A program made the position numbers and the translations under genes. The notes beneath the pieces are model-generated. The model saw only the letters and a list, made by a program, of their open reading frames with translations, did not search any database and was not told the origin of the DNA. This document shows, one piece after another, positions 1-9,759 of a stretch of DNA of 64,000 nucleotides (position 1 is the first letter of the stretch; each line of letters opens with the position of its first letter). The stretch is from Takashimella koratensis (lineage: Eukaryota; Basidiomycota; Tremellomycetes; Trichosporonales; Tetragoniomycetaceae), in NCBI GenBank assembly GCA_003116875.1, contig BCKT01000003.1, positions 1,125,185-1,189,184 of the forward strand, given 5' to 3'.

Positions 1-581
1 GCAAGTCGACGCTCTCCAGTCTCTTCGTCGCTGATGATGAAGCGATACGAGGCGTGGGCCTGCGCGAGCTCCAGCATGTCCGAAACGAGGAAGGTTGAGA
101 GCGCGAATCGCACGGGTCTGCGTAAAGAGAGGTGAAGGGGCGAGACGGCAAACGGCAATGAGAATGGTGTTAAAATGGCCGTTAGTTCTCACGTTCCGAT
201 GTGTTTTGAGCAAGAAGGGCGCGGATGAGTCAAGACTCACTCGACTCGCTCGCCCGTATCGTCGTCATCGCACAGTAGGGCGATCGACCATTTGGAGAAC
301 CTGACGGCTCCAGCTCCAGGCTTGCCGTCTTTGGTCCTTTGCTTCCCGAGTACTTCCCCACACGTACACTGAATGACCCTCCACTGGTCAGACTAGAGGC
401 GACGAACCAATGTGTCAGCTCAACACAGTCTTTATCCTCGGTCAAAGAAGCCTTCCCAATTCGTGACTCAGATATGCCCAAGATCATTTTGAGTATTTGG
501 GAGAGTGGTGAAACCTGTGGCCCCGGCAGTAGACCCCGCACGGGAGACCTTTCTCAAGACGAGGGATTGTTAAACCGGGGC
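1..581. other. Left edge, no supported gene
   Basis: No coding exon can be supported here. Short open frames on both strands (for example minus 541-230) show no domain, no clean splice signals and no continuity with the neighbouring gene, whose likely stop is at 584-582. It probably holds the 3' untranslated region of that minus-strand gene and intergenic DNA. Confidence 0.4.
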
Positions 582-3500
582 TCAGCTGCGGGACATGCAG
601 CCCAACCATCGTCCATTTTCATGAAGGGTGGATTGGAATTCTTCTCGGACCGTTGTATCGACCAAAAGAGAGACTTTCGCAAGAAAGTGAAAATCTCGTC
701 TTGCCTCACGAACCACTGCGCCAACTTCCCTAGCAGAGTTGATGTAAGACCCAACCGACTCGGCTGGTAAAACTTGCAAACGAGTTTCACCGGCAACGAG
801 AGGTGACCTCCCCCGCTAGAGTTGTTGACGCAGACGAGGACGCGAGGCCGCCAGTAGGAGAGGGTATGGCGACGGCCTTCTTTGTAGCCCATGTGGGGAG
901 GGTGGGACGGAGAAGGGATCGGAGATCATGACGAAACACTGGGAGGAAACCCCAAGACGAGAAAAGTGCGGAACAGTTACTCACCTTGGCTGACTCGTGC
1001 ACAATCATGTGCGCATCCTTGACCTCGCTACCTTCGACGAGGAGGTAACTCCCACCCACCAAAACCGTCGATTTCGTTGGCCAAAACCCGTCTTTCGTCC
1101 TCTTTGCCAGTCGAGCGGTAAACGATGGGTCGGCATGACACATCCAAACCTCCATCATCTCTGCCCAGAACTCTGACGGCAGGTCCTTGTACCCTTCGTC
1201 GGGGTCTTTAGACGGGACAGACAAGTCGGCGACCTCCCTGTCGCACGAGGTACAGCATAGCGCCTTGGGCTGGAGGCCGCGTAGTTCGGGAGCGGAGAGG
1301 GCGTGGGTGATTGCCGAGTTGAGAGCAGGGGGTTTGGACGGCACGGGGATCGCGGAGAGTTTGGCTTCGGAGAACAAGTCGGCAGAGGTGAGCGGAATGA
1401 CCTGAGAAGGGTGGACGGCTGCTGGTAGCGCGATTGGGACGACCAATGAAGGATCGCTCTTGGATACAAGGGTGGTGTCGTCTGGTCCCGTTTGGAGCAT
1501 CAGATCCGGGTTGGTGGTGACGCCAGCACCATGAAGCATGACCTGAACTGTGTGAAGGTTTTCCTGGTGCTCGGCGATGTACGAGACCGAGGTTGCGTCT
1601 GAACCTATCGTCAGCTCTGCGTCTGGCTGTCTCTGAATCATCTCTCAACGTCTCGACTCACCAAGGCCACTTCCACTTTTCAATGCCAGACCCAGACTTC
1701 CTCTTCGCACCATCCCTGCGAGTTTCTTGAACGCGCCCGCCGAATTTGACCTCAACCTCGCTTTATTGCTGCTCGTGCTATCGCCTGATGACCCCCGCTC
1801 CATTCCAATCGACGTCGATCCGCGTCGGCTGGTCCCGCTCCCGTTGGTAAGGACCGACGTTGACGACGCGTTGTTACTAGTGCTGCTCGTGCTGAGGAAG
1901 GCGTGGGCAGTGACGAGCTCGTGTGGGTCTTCCTCCCTGTTACTAGGCGTAGGCGGGAGTGAGTCTTGGTCGTGCATTCGGCCAGAGGAAGAATAGTCGA
2001 CTATCGTGTCGATAAAATTTTCTTTACGCTCCATGAGTCGAGTCTCCATCGACTGCGGGTAGTCTTGACCGCTCATACGACCGACTCTGGTCTTTGACAT
2101 GAGATCGTCCAGGAACGTCTGGCGCTGTGGTCTCGTCAGAACAGCCAATATCGACGATAGCAGTAAACCTCACTTTGTCGGTCAACGTCAGAGCGCCGTC
2201 GCTGGTTCGAGCGTCCTGGTCACTCATCCGTCTCTCCCCCGATTGCTCCAGCAATTCACGCAAGAAATGGTCTCGCTGCGGTCGTTATCAGCTTGCGCCT
2301 CAAGGTCTATCAACTCACGTCTCTCAACTCCCTTGCCCGGGCAAAATCCGCATCGATAGACCGCCTCATGGGTTCTCCAACTTGTCGACGACCTTCCTCT
2401 GCGCGCTCGTACAGCTCATGCAAAACCTCGTTGCGCTGCTCTCATTGTCAGATCTCACTCAACCCTCCGCACCATTTTCAGTACTCACGTTCATATCTGC
2501 TCGCTGCTCGTCCATCTCTCGATTCCGACGCTTCCCATGCGCTCTTTCAATCTTTCCCCAGATATCATCCAGCTCGCGCATCTTTTCGCGGTGTCGAATG
2601 GATTCACCTCGAAGGGTTGTAGACGACGTAGCACCGTTTGTGCTCGAGTTGGGAGGTCGCAGTTCAGATCGCTGGTTGTGGAGCTGCGGCGCAATCGCAT
2701 GCAACCTTTCAATAGCTTGGGTGACTGCGTCGAGATCACGGATCATCTTCTCCTCATTTGCGGGTCCGCTTCCTTTGACCGTCGCAGCTGCGGTCTCCTC
2801 GCCGTTTATACAGTCTTTGTCAAACCCCGGGTTCTCCTTCTCAACCTTGCCTGACCCCTCGAATGCGTCGACCGCATCTTCGTGGTCCTGGTAGCTTGGC
2901 GGAAATACATCGCTTGTCGCCGAGTCGAGCCGCTCTGATCTCGAGTAGACAGGAGGCTCGTCCATGCGGTCCCGGTCCTCGGCGGTGGCGAAAGGATCCT
3001 GGACCGAGTCAGAGGCGTGGGGTCCATGACGAGCACGGACGAGCTCCAGGACCGCATGGCTCAGGGTCTCAATCCGCGCCCAGGCCAGTTCTTCTCGAAC
3101 GACATTGATCGCCGGCTGCAGGTCGCTTGTCGGCGGGAGGGCAGACGCTGAGTTCGAAACCAGGGGTGACCAGTTCACGGCTGGTGCACTCGATTGACGG
3201 TTCTGCATGGCCGTCTGCAGGTCGGTGAGGTGGTTGATCAACGCAGCGTATGAGGACTGAATGTCGACAGGCTTTGAGATGCTGGTTGACGTAGGAAGGT
3301 TTTGCGCATTTTTGGGAGAGGAGGTAGAGGTCGAGGCTTCGGGTTGAAGATCCGTGCCAGGCTGCAAAGCCTCGAGCTCGTATGACACCTCCAGCAGTTC
3401 GCTGAGCGCTCGGGCCAGCTGCTGGTCTTCGTCAGACATGAGAAGACCGCCAACAGAATCGTTGGTCATCGCGTTCTCAGGCAGGAGTGAGGTGAGGGCG

Positions 3501-3818
3501 TGTACGCAGGATCGCTGGATATCGGTCAAGTTGATGTGTATACGCTAAGGATGGTGTTGCTTCAGCTTGTATCCATGAGAATAAAGACTTCAGAAGGGTA
3601 GCTGACCAAGATCGAGGCAGTAAATGGGATAGAGAGACGAGAGCACTCACCGCCGTGTCCTGGAGAGTCGTCTCTGACGAGTACATGAGAAAGTCGGGGG
3701 GAAAGGGAGCTGGCGGAGGGGGCAGCTCGACAGCATCTTCGACATCGATGAGGGCCGCGGTGGTGGCCGGTCTCGATGCATGAACAGGGCGTTCCGCCTT
3801 GGGCCTGATTGCTTCCAT
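582..3818 (-). CDS. HECT_2 (UBE3D-like) E2-binding protein with repeat-bearing N-terminal extension
   Basis: Proteins with the HECT_2 domain bind ubiquitin-conjugating enzymes and are proposed HECT-like E3 ligases. The domain lies in the last third: a segment around 1598-1500 (SYIAEHQENLHTVQV), a CCTSC motif, then LPSEFWAEMMEVWMCH and TVLVGGSYLLVEG, all typical of the family. The proposed model starts at ATG 3818. Exons are 3818-3651, 3544-2489, 2435-2319, 2275-2174, 2124-1662, 1598-985 and about 815-582; phases agree at each junction. The N-terminal ~390 residues are Ser/Glu-rich and match no family I know. Three consecutive exons each begin right after CAG with an Arg codon and encode a similar R-x-x-(F/V)-L-x-(E/D)-L motif. 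The last exon is least certain: its acceptor (CTAG near 816) is inferred because it gives the only frame resembling the family C-terminus. The extension and the HECT_2 part could be two genes (see findings). Confidence 0.7.
2124..2435 (-). repeat. Three tandem exons with a shared R-x-x-F-L-x-E-L start
   Basis: Within the HECT_2 gene, three successive phase-0 exons open with RNEVLHELYE, RDHFLRELLE and RQTFLDDLMS. The introns between them are only about 43-53 nt, and each acceptor is CAG followed by CGC or CGA. The first two exons are complete modules of 39 and 34 codons; the third continues into a long Ser-rich exon ending near 1662. The pattern suggests duplication of an exon plus its flanking intron, probably encoding short amphipathic helices. 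Confidence 0.6.
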
Positions 3819-4738
3819 GGCGATTGAGGTATGAGGGGAGGGGGAGGTATCGAGGGCGGCAAACGGGTTGATGGGGTGGGTATAAATAGGAAGGGCGGTC
3901 GTTCTGTGTGATGTTTGAGACGAGAGATGAGACGAGGTAGGATGAGGTGGGATTGGATGGGTCGGGATGGGACGAGGGTGGACGTGGACGTGAATGAGAC
4001 GTTGGTGGAGATGGAGGTGGGTGAAGGAGGGGCACTGGGTCCTTTGGAGGCAACGGGCGCGTCTGGAGTGATCCCTACTCGGGTAGGATTAGATGATGGT
4101 TGATAGTTGCGATGCTAGATGATGGAGAGATGATGGACACTCATGTCGCAACACCACCATTACGAGGCGAAGCGAGGCGAGGCGTGGGGAGCCAAGGGAC
4201 CGAGAGGACCAAGGGACCAGAGAGGTGATCAACGCTAGGTACGCTGTAGCTGCCGCTTTGTTCGCTTCCTCTCTGGCTCGCTCGATGGCTTTGGCTTTGT
4301 GCCTGTCGACCCCGATCCCTCTCGTCTTGCTACCGTGTCATCAAGGATGGGTCGGGGGAAGAGGCAAGGAGGCGAGCCAGCGAGGAGGGTGCGCCTGGGA
4401 GAAGTATGTAGGGAGTAGGTACAGTACGTCAGTATTGGGCAGAATCCTCAGCCCGAGATTATTTTGTTTCGCCATCTCGTGGACGCTGACTCAGGGTCAT
4501 TCGTTTCGAGTTGGTGACAGAACAATAAAGCCAACTCGGTATCTTGAACATCTGCTACACCATCCGACGATCAGGGGGAATAGACTCCACCAGGCGTCCT
4601 ATACATATACAAAGAGACTCAGTCACTCAAGTCCTTAGGGCTAGCCCGATGCATGCATGATTTTGTGCAAATGTGGGAGTAAAAAGTACAGTACATTGTG
4701 TCATCGCCTTGGCGTCCAAGGATCCCTTGACCTCCTTC
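3819..4738. other. Intergenic: promoter of the HECT_2 gene and 3' side of YSH1
   Basis: Both flanking genes are on the minus strand, so this stretch should hold the YSH1 terminator (right) and the HECT_2 gene promoter (left). An AT-rich TATTTATA-type sequence lies about 65 nt upstream of ATG 3818 on the minus strand. The rest is GA-rich on the plus strand. No further gene was seen. Confidence 0.4.
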
Positions 4739-7666
4739 TCAAGCATCGACCTTGACTTCCTGGACTCCGCTACCCACAAACAACCGCGAGAGCGGTGTCA
4801 TTGTCGTCAATGCCATCTCCACTACCCCTTCTACCCGCTTCTTCAACTCTGCCGACTCGCACTGCACTTTCTGTTGTTTGAGAAACCATCAGCACTCAAC
4901 TTTAACTGATCTACATCACCACTCCGGCCCAAGGCTGCCTGAGTATCCTGTATCACTCACCATCGAAATTAGGTCGACTCTCGCGACCACATCATCCACT
5001 TCCACATCCATCACCAACAGCTCGTCTTCTTGCCCTTCGACTACCTCCGTGACGGGCTGTGAGACATTCCCAAAGTGGGCTTCGAGGAACATATGTAGTG
5101 TCTCAAAGTCGATCGATGGTTGTTGTCCACGCTTCGATTCATTCCCGTTCTCATGGTCATGATCATGGTCGTGTTGAGCGCCAATCTCATGCTTGTGTGA
5201 ATGGTCGTGAGAATGCGAGTGCGAGCTGGTAGTGACTGTATCGATAGCGTCAGTGGATTGGGCTGCTTGCGAATGATTCTCAATTAGCTACTCACGCTTT
5301 ACAGTTGCCGGGCTCGAATCGATGCCTAGTAAGATGACCAATGTCGAATCCGCAATCATATCATTGCTCGTATTTGATTCCCACTGGAGCTGCACCTCTG
5401 TCGGCGATGCATGGACCACTTTCACCGCATTCATGATCTTCACCACTGTCAGCTACACTCTCCCCAGCTAGTCGCCACCAAACACCACGATCTGTCGCTT
5501 TACTCACTGTGACTTGTTCCCTCCCTTCATCGTCCATCCCATCCTCCACCTCGCCGTACATCCCCTCAAGGTGCCACCGAACCACCGACCAATCGACACC
5601 AATCGGCACACTCTGTTTCTGCATGATCGTGCTCGTGGACAGACCTGTGAAATCCCGAAGATCTTTCGGGTCGAGAAGGGTGTAAGAAAAATCCTTGGAG
5701 ACGAGCAATCCTTTCATTGGTGCCGCGTGATGTGGGCGTTGCTCAGCGAGCGATCCAATGGCCTAGTCTTGTTAGCCTTGACCTCAACAAATCGGTAATC
5801 CTTGAACGAAACCCGTCTCCCCAGACTCACTTTGACTATCCGCTCCGCCCTGAAAGTGAGAGTAAGAGGCTCGCAATTCTTTGGCGTATGAATATTGATT
5901 TCTTGCCCTCTTTGCTCGTACGTATCTCTCAACGCTGCTCTCAATCTACCCATCTGCGAGGCCTCGCCATGGACAAGGACGACATGTTGTGCTCCAATCT
6001 CTTGGATGAATCGAGAATTTTGAGAATAGTCGACGTGTGCGGCGAAAGAGATTTCTTTGACTGTACACCGACGTGGGAGGTTGCCGCCTTTCAAGGACTC
6101 GATGTGGTCGGGCTCGGACAAGAGGGTCTGCGAGAAGTCAGCGAATGCGCGAGAAAGCGACACGAAATACGAGATGAGCGATAGGGAAAAAGAAGCAGGA
6201 CCTACCCTTGCCATTGTCCCCTCGATCGAATACCCAGTGACGATCACACCATTCTTCGGATCCGGTGCCCAATCCTCCAACAACTCTCTACTCAATCCAA
6301 AACTCATAAACTGTGCTGAAGCCATAACTACACACGGGTGCCTCTGGTCGAGTTTCCTTGGATCTTTGAGCCATTTGACATACTTGAAGTCGAACGGGTT
6401 ATCTCTTCGTGCGAATCGGGATCGGATATTGGCGTTCATGGTGTGGACGTATGTTTTGTATACTCGCATACCGCGTTGGAAGAGCCCAGAAGCAAAGTAG
6501 ATAGGGACGTTGTGGAGTTCGGGGTGGTCGTGCCAGTATTCGTCAAGTAAGAGGGCAAGTTCCTGGCCGTTTCCGAAGGCTGGGATGGGCATGAGACATT
6601 TCCCACCTCTCCGTGCAATGTTCCCCACCAGCGCTATCACCGATCAGCAAGAGTCCACACCCCCGTACCGTGACGATCAGCCCTCAAGTCTCAGTCGTAC
6701 TCACTCGTCAACTGCTCCTCCTTGTCCTTACGATCAGGCAAGGTATGCACACCAAAAGTACTTTCGCAGATCATCACATCCGGCTTGACTGGTGGGATCT
6801 CGGCAACAACCAAATGTCTATCCTCCTCTCTCGAGTAATCGCCCGTATACAACACCTTGAGCCCCGCAATCTCAATCATGAACATTGACGCCCCGAGGAC
6901 ATGGCCTGCATGGTATGGCGTGAAACGAAGACCACCGGAAACGACGATATCTTGGTGATAGTCGACCGCGATTGTATTTTGCCATGATGCTTGGACGTCG
7001 GCTTCGTTGTATAATCGACCTCCCGAATCGGCGCTGTTGTCACTGAGACCAAGAGCATCAGTACATATGTCTGGAAGTGGTTGAGGGCAAAGTGGGAGAA
7101 GCAAGACTCACTTGATGCGAACCGTATCCATCATGGTCAATCCGTAGATCGCCTTGGTCGCGTGGGTCATGTACACTTTGCCCACTCCGTCTCGAAAATT
7201 TGTCTAAACTCATCAACACTTGCTCTCACGTCGTCCCAGCTCCCTTGCTTCTCACCTTTTCCATGATATACGGCAATGCCGCAGCGTGGTCAATATGGAA
7301 GCTAAGTTCATAGTCAGCCTATGACTCCTTCCCCCTTCTCATCTTTCTTCGCGACCTGTCCTGTAGTTTCACGCCTACTCACTGCGTTACCAAGACCGCA
7401 TCAACCGTCGACCAATCGAGCTCATCGATAAAGGGCAACGACCCTAGACCGGGGAACGCCGGATGCAGGCCCGCATCACAGACGACTGTCTTGCCTCTAT
7501 GTTGAATCACGCAACATGATCGACCGACTTCCTGACCTGCACCGAGCATGGTCACTTTCAAAGAAGGCGCATCTTCACCGCCGATGGCTACGCCACCGGT
7601 CGTCCCGTCGATCACCTGGACGGGGGAGGAGGCGTGGTGCCCGCGTCGTCGGTGGTGTCTGTTCAT
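4739..7666 (-). CDS. YSH1: Endoribonuclease Ysh1/CPSF73, pre-mRNA 3'-end cleavage
   Basis: This is the metallo-beta-lactamase/beta-CASP nuclease of the cleavage and polyadenylation complex, which cuts pre-mRNA before poly(A) addition in the nucleus. Start ATG 7666 leads into VTMLGAGQEVGRSC; the zinc motif THFHIDHAA is rebuilt across the first intron (exons 7666-7383 and 7301-7256). GLRFTPYHAGHVLGA, YTGDYSREEDRHL and the beta-CASP segment (LDEYWHDHPELHNVPIYFAS, NGVIVTGYSIEGTMAR) follow. EISFAAHVDY and VVLVHGEASQMGRL complete the nuclease core. The C-terminal domain spans about 5800-4739 in several exons and ends VQEVKVDA at the TGA 4741-4739. It carries a His/Asp-rich insertion near 5240-5160. 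Catalytic motifs are intact. About ten exons; the gene lies divergent from the Fido-like gene, with 229 bp between start codons. Confidence 0.95.
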
Positions 7667-7895
7667 GACGAGCTGTGTTGGTGATGCAGAGGATGCAAGT
7701 GCAGCTGGACTGCCAGAAGGGTCAGGTAGGTCGAAATATTGTATGTGGAGTTTAGCAGTCGCCGTTGTGAAATGTAGCAACTTTGAGGGAAAGTCAATCT
7801 GAAACCTTGGCTGACACGCTTGGTTACTCGTTGCTTTTGGCTGTTACTGCTATCCTCACCACCATCTGCATCTAGCCTAATGCAACAAACAAACC
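7667..7895. promoter_or_regulatory. Divergent promoter between YSH1 and the Fido-like gene
   Basis: Only 229 bp separate the two start codons on opposite strands, so the interval must serve as a shared or overlapping promoter. I see no clear TATA box; the plus side is CT-rich just upstream of ATG 7896. Confidence 0.5.
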
Positions 7896-8819
7896 ATGGT
7901 CGACTCCCTCGCCTCCCCCCCAGCCCTGGCTCGTTCCTCTGGTGGGGTTGGACCCGCCCTCCCAGCTCTCCTCACTAGCTCGACATCACCTACCAACCCA
8001 CCTCGATCCTCGCTCTTCCTCCGCCTCGCCGCTCAGCACTACGGCGCGCAACTACACACCTCGTCCCTTCCTCTACACACCTCTATCAAGGGTCAGATAC
8101 CCACATCAAGTCTTCTACGACGTCTTCAGGTCAATCAGTTCGTTACTAGCGGCGTGGCACCAAGTGGGAAACCATCAAGTTTTCGCTCCCTATCAGATAC
8201 TCGGAAAGCCCAAGAAGACCAAACTCGCCGTCAGGCTGTTGAAGCAATCCACCGAGATGCAGTTCCCTCAGAAGGGGATTATCTCGACTCTGTGCTCATC
8301 AGATCACCGCTGGTCAAGTTCCGATCCGCGTTGCTTTCCGCCGCCCTATGCGCAGTAAAGATCCGAGGCGAACAACTCTTCACCGACGGTAACCATCGTA
8401 CCGCTCTTCTCTCTTTCGTCGTCCTCCTCGCTGAACACGGTATCACCCTTACCTCACGGTTCAACCTCTTCCGGGCGTACTACATCGTATCGGCACTTGA
8501 CCACCTTGGCAACCAAGGGAACATGCTGGACGCTCAGGCAACGGAAGATACCGCCGCTGAATTGGTTCGGTACACCAGGCACAGGTCGAGACGTGCGGTG
8601 CCCTCATGGAGCTACGTTGAGGCGCTCGCGAGAAGAATACAAGAGCTTCCTCTTCGTGCGTCAGAGGTGGAGGAGACGTATCAGTTGTTGCGGGTTCGAA
8701 CATTGGCCGACGGTAGCGAGTTCACGAGACACGACCAGTGGAAGGGGTGGAGAGCGTTGACCAGGGAGACTAGGGTCAATGTTAAACGCGCTCATAGTGA
8801 TTTCACCCCCATAGCCTGA
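7896..8819 (+). CDS. Fido/Doc-like domain protein, intronless, degenerate Fic motif
   Basis: A single uninterrupted frame of 307 codons starts at ATG 7896 in good context (AAACCATGG) and stops at 8817-8819. Residues about 158-172 read GEQLFTDGNHRTALL, close to the Doc/Fic signature HxFx(D/E)GN(K/G)R, followed by a hydrophobic helix and LLAEHGI as in Doc proteins. Fic/Doc enzymes transfer AMP or phosphate to target proteins using the motif histidine; here the aligned position is Gln (QLF instead of HPF), so catalysis may be lost or altered. The N-terminal ~100 residues are Ser/Pro-rich, with Arg and few acids, which could fit a mitochondrial leader, but this is only inference. It has no introns, unlike nearly all its neighbours. 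Alternative: an unrelated helical protein with a chance motif; the fold around the motif makes Fido more likely. Confidence 0.6.
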   Translation: MVDSLASPPALARSSGGVGPALPALLTSSTSPTNPPRSSLFLRLAAQHYGAQLHTSSLPLHTSIKGQIPTSSLLRRLQVNQFVTSGVAPSGKPSSFRSLSDTRKAQEDQTRRQAVEAIHRDAVPSEGDYLDSVLIRSPLVKFRSALLSAALCAVKIRGEQLFTDGNHRTALLSFVVLLAEHGITLTSRFNLFRAYYIVSALDHLGNQGNMLDAQATEDTAAELVRYTRHRSRRAVPSWSYVEALARRIQELPLRASEVEETYQLLRVRTLADGSEFTRHDQWKGWRALTRETRVNVKRAHSDFTPIA

Positions 8820-9230
8820 CTTTTTACCGCAAGGTTCGTTGATTCACATCAGACATATGTTGTTGTACATGAATTTCCTGCATTTGACCTGGGCCATGTC
8901 GTTTAACCGCCCAAAAGCAAATCCGGAGGCCTTTCATCTATTCTTATTCGATGAATGGACACACGAACTACGTTAGACCAGAGACAAAGGACGCATATCA
9001 ACGACTACTTTGTGGGATAGACTCTCCCAGAGCCTGTGGGTTGAAGCAATCTCTTGTTACTCGATTTACATATGACCTTTCGTTTACTTGATCTGCCTGA
9101 GAAATCACCCCTACATTCATATGTCAAAGCCAACAACCCGTTCTTCAAGAAGCAAGGGAGCAAGCTGCGAGTATGCCCTCTGTGAAGTCCAAAGACTGTC
9201 TCGACTCAATCCAGAGGGCAATCACGCGGG
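8820..9230. other. Intergenic, downstream of the Fido-like gene
   Basis: No gene is seen. The stretch should contain the 3' untranslated region and terminator of the upstream plus-strand gene. Confidence 0.4.
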
Positions 9231-9299
9231 TTTGCCTATGGGCGCCATGGTCACTCAAACGGCCAATGTTCTGAGGTATCCCCTTCACTGTCTCGCTGC

Positions 9300-9715
9300 C
9301 TTTCCCTTCTCTCAACGACGTCACCGTAAAGAAGCGATACGGATATCTTGAGCTTGTCATTGTTAGCGTGTCGACTGCAAGCTTCTCTTTCCCCTACCGT
9401 GTTTTCCATTCCCAATTTCAAGCTCGTTCCGGACATCATGGGAATGCCATTGAGCGCTGTATTCACTCATTGCACCATGCTTTGTACTTCTCTTTGATGA
9501 AATTCCCATTCCTCGACGACGTCAACGAAAAAACAAAAAAAAAAAAAAAAAAAAAAAAAACAAAAAAAGCACGTTCTGGACATCCCGAGGGCGGCTGCCA
9601 ATGAGGTCGTCACCGCTGACGTGGCGACGACAAGCTTCTTGCTCCCCTATCACGTTTCCATGCCCGATATCGAGCTGGTTCCGGACATCACGGGGGAATG
9701 TGGAAGTGGAACACG
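9300..9715. repeat. Diverged tandem direct repeat, period about 250 bp
   Basis: Two related blocks can be aligned by eye. Unit 1 runs from about 9300 (CTCAACGACGTCA) through 9367 (GCGTGTCGACTGCAAGC) to CGTTCCGGACATCATGGG near 9440. Unit 2 runs from about 9510 (CTCGACGACGTCAACG) through 9619 (ACGTGGCGACGACAAGC) to GGTTCCGGACATCACGGG near 9692. Similarity is discontinuous, so the duplication is old. An A-rich tract separates the units. Both blocks translate in the same minus-strand relative frame to related peptides (VGEREACSRH versus IGEQEACRRH), which could be the relic of a repeated coding sequence. Confidence 0.6.
9530..9568. repeat. Poly(A) tract
   Basis: A run of about 25 A preceded and followed by AAAAAAC/CAAAAAAA blocks, lying between the two copies of the tandem repeat. 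It could be slippage-grown or a trace of retroposition; no target-site duplication is evident. Confidence 0.9.
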
Positions 9716-9759
9716 CCACGTTTCTCAAGCCAAGGTTCCATCGATATCAGCTGGGAACG

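Noticed and set aside
785..985. Frameshift or pseudogene in the HECT_2 C-terminus
   Set aside because: Two frames look partly family-like around 890-780, suggesting a break at a G5 run. A single intron from GTGAGT (984) to CTAG (816) restores phase into LQVLPAESVGSYINS without any shift, so splicing explains it better, though not with certainty.
9530..9568. Poly(A) tract as proof of a retroposed gene copy
   Set aside because: No upstream cDNA-like sequence or target-site duplication can be seen; slippage is equally likely.
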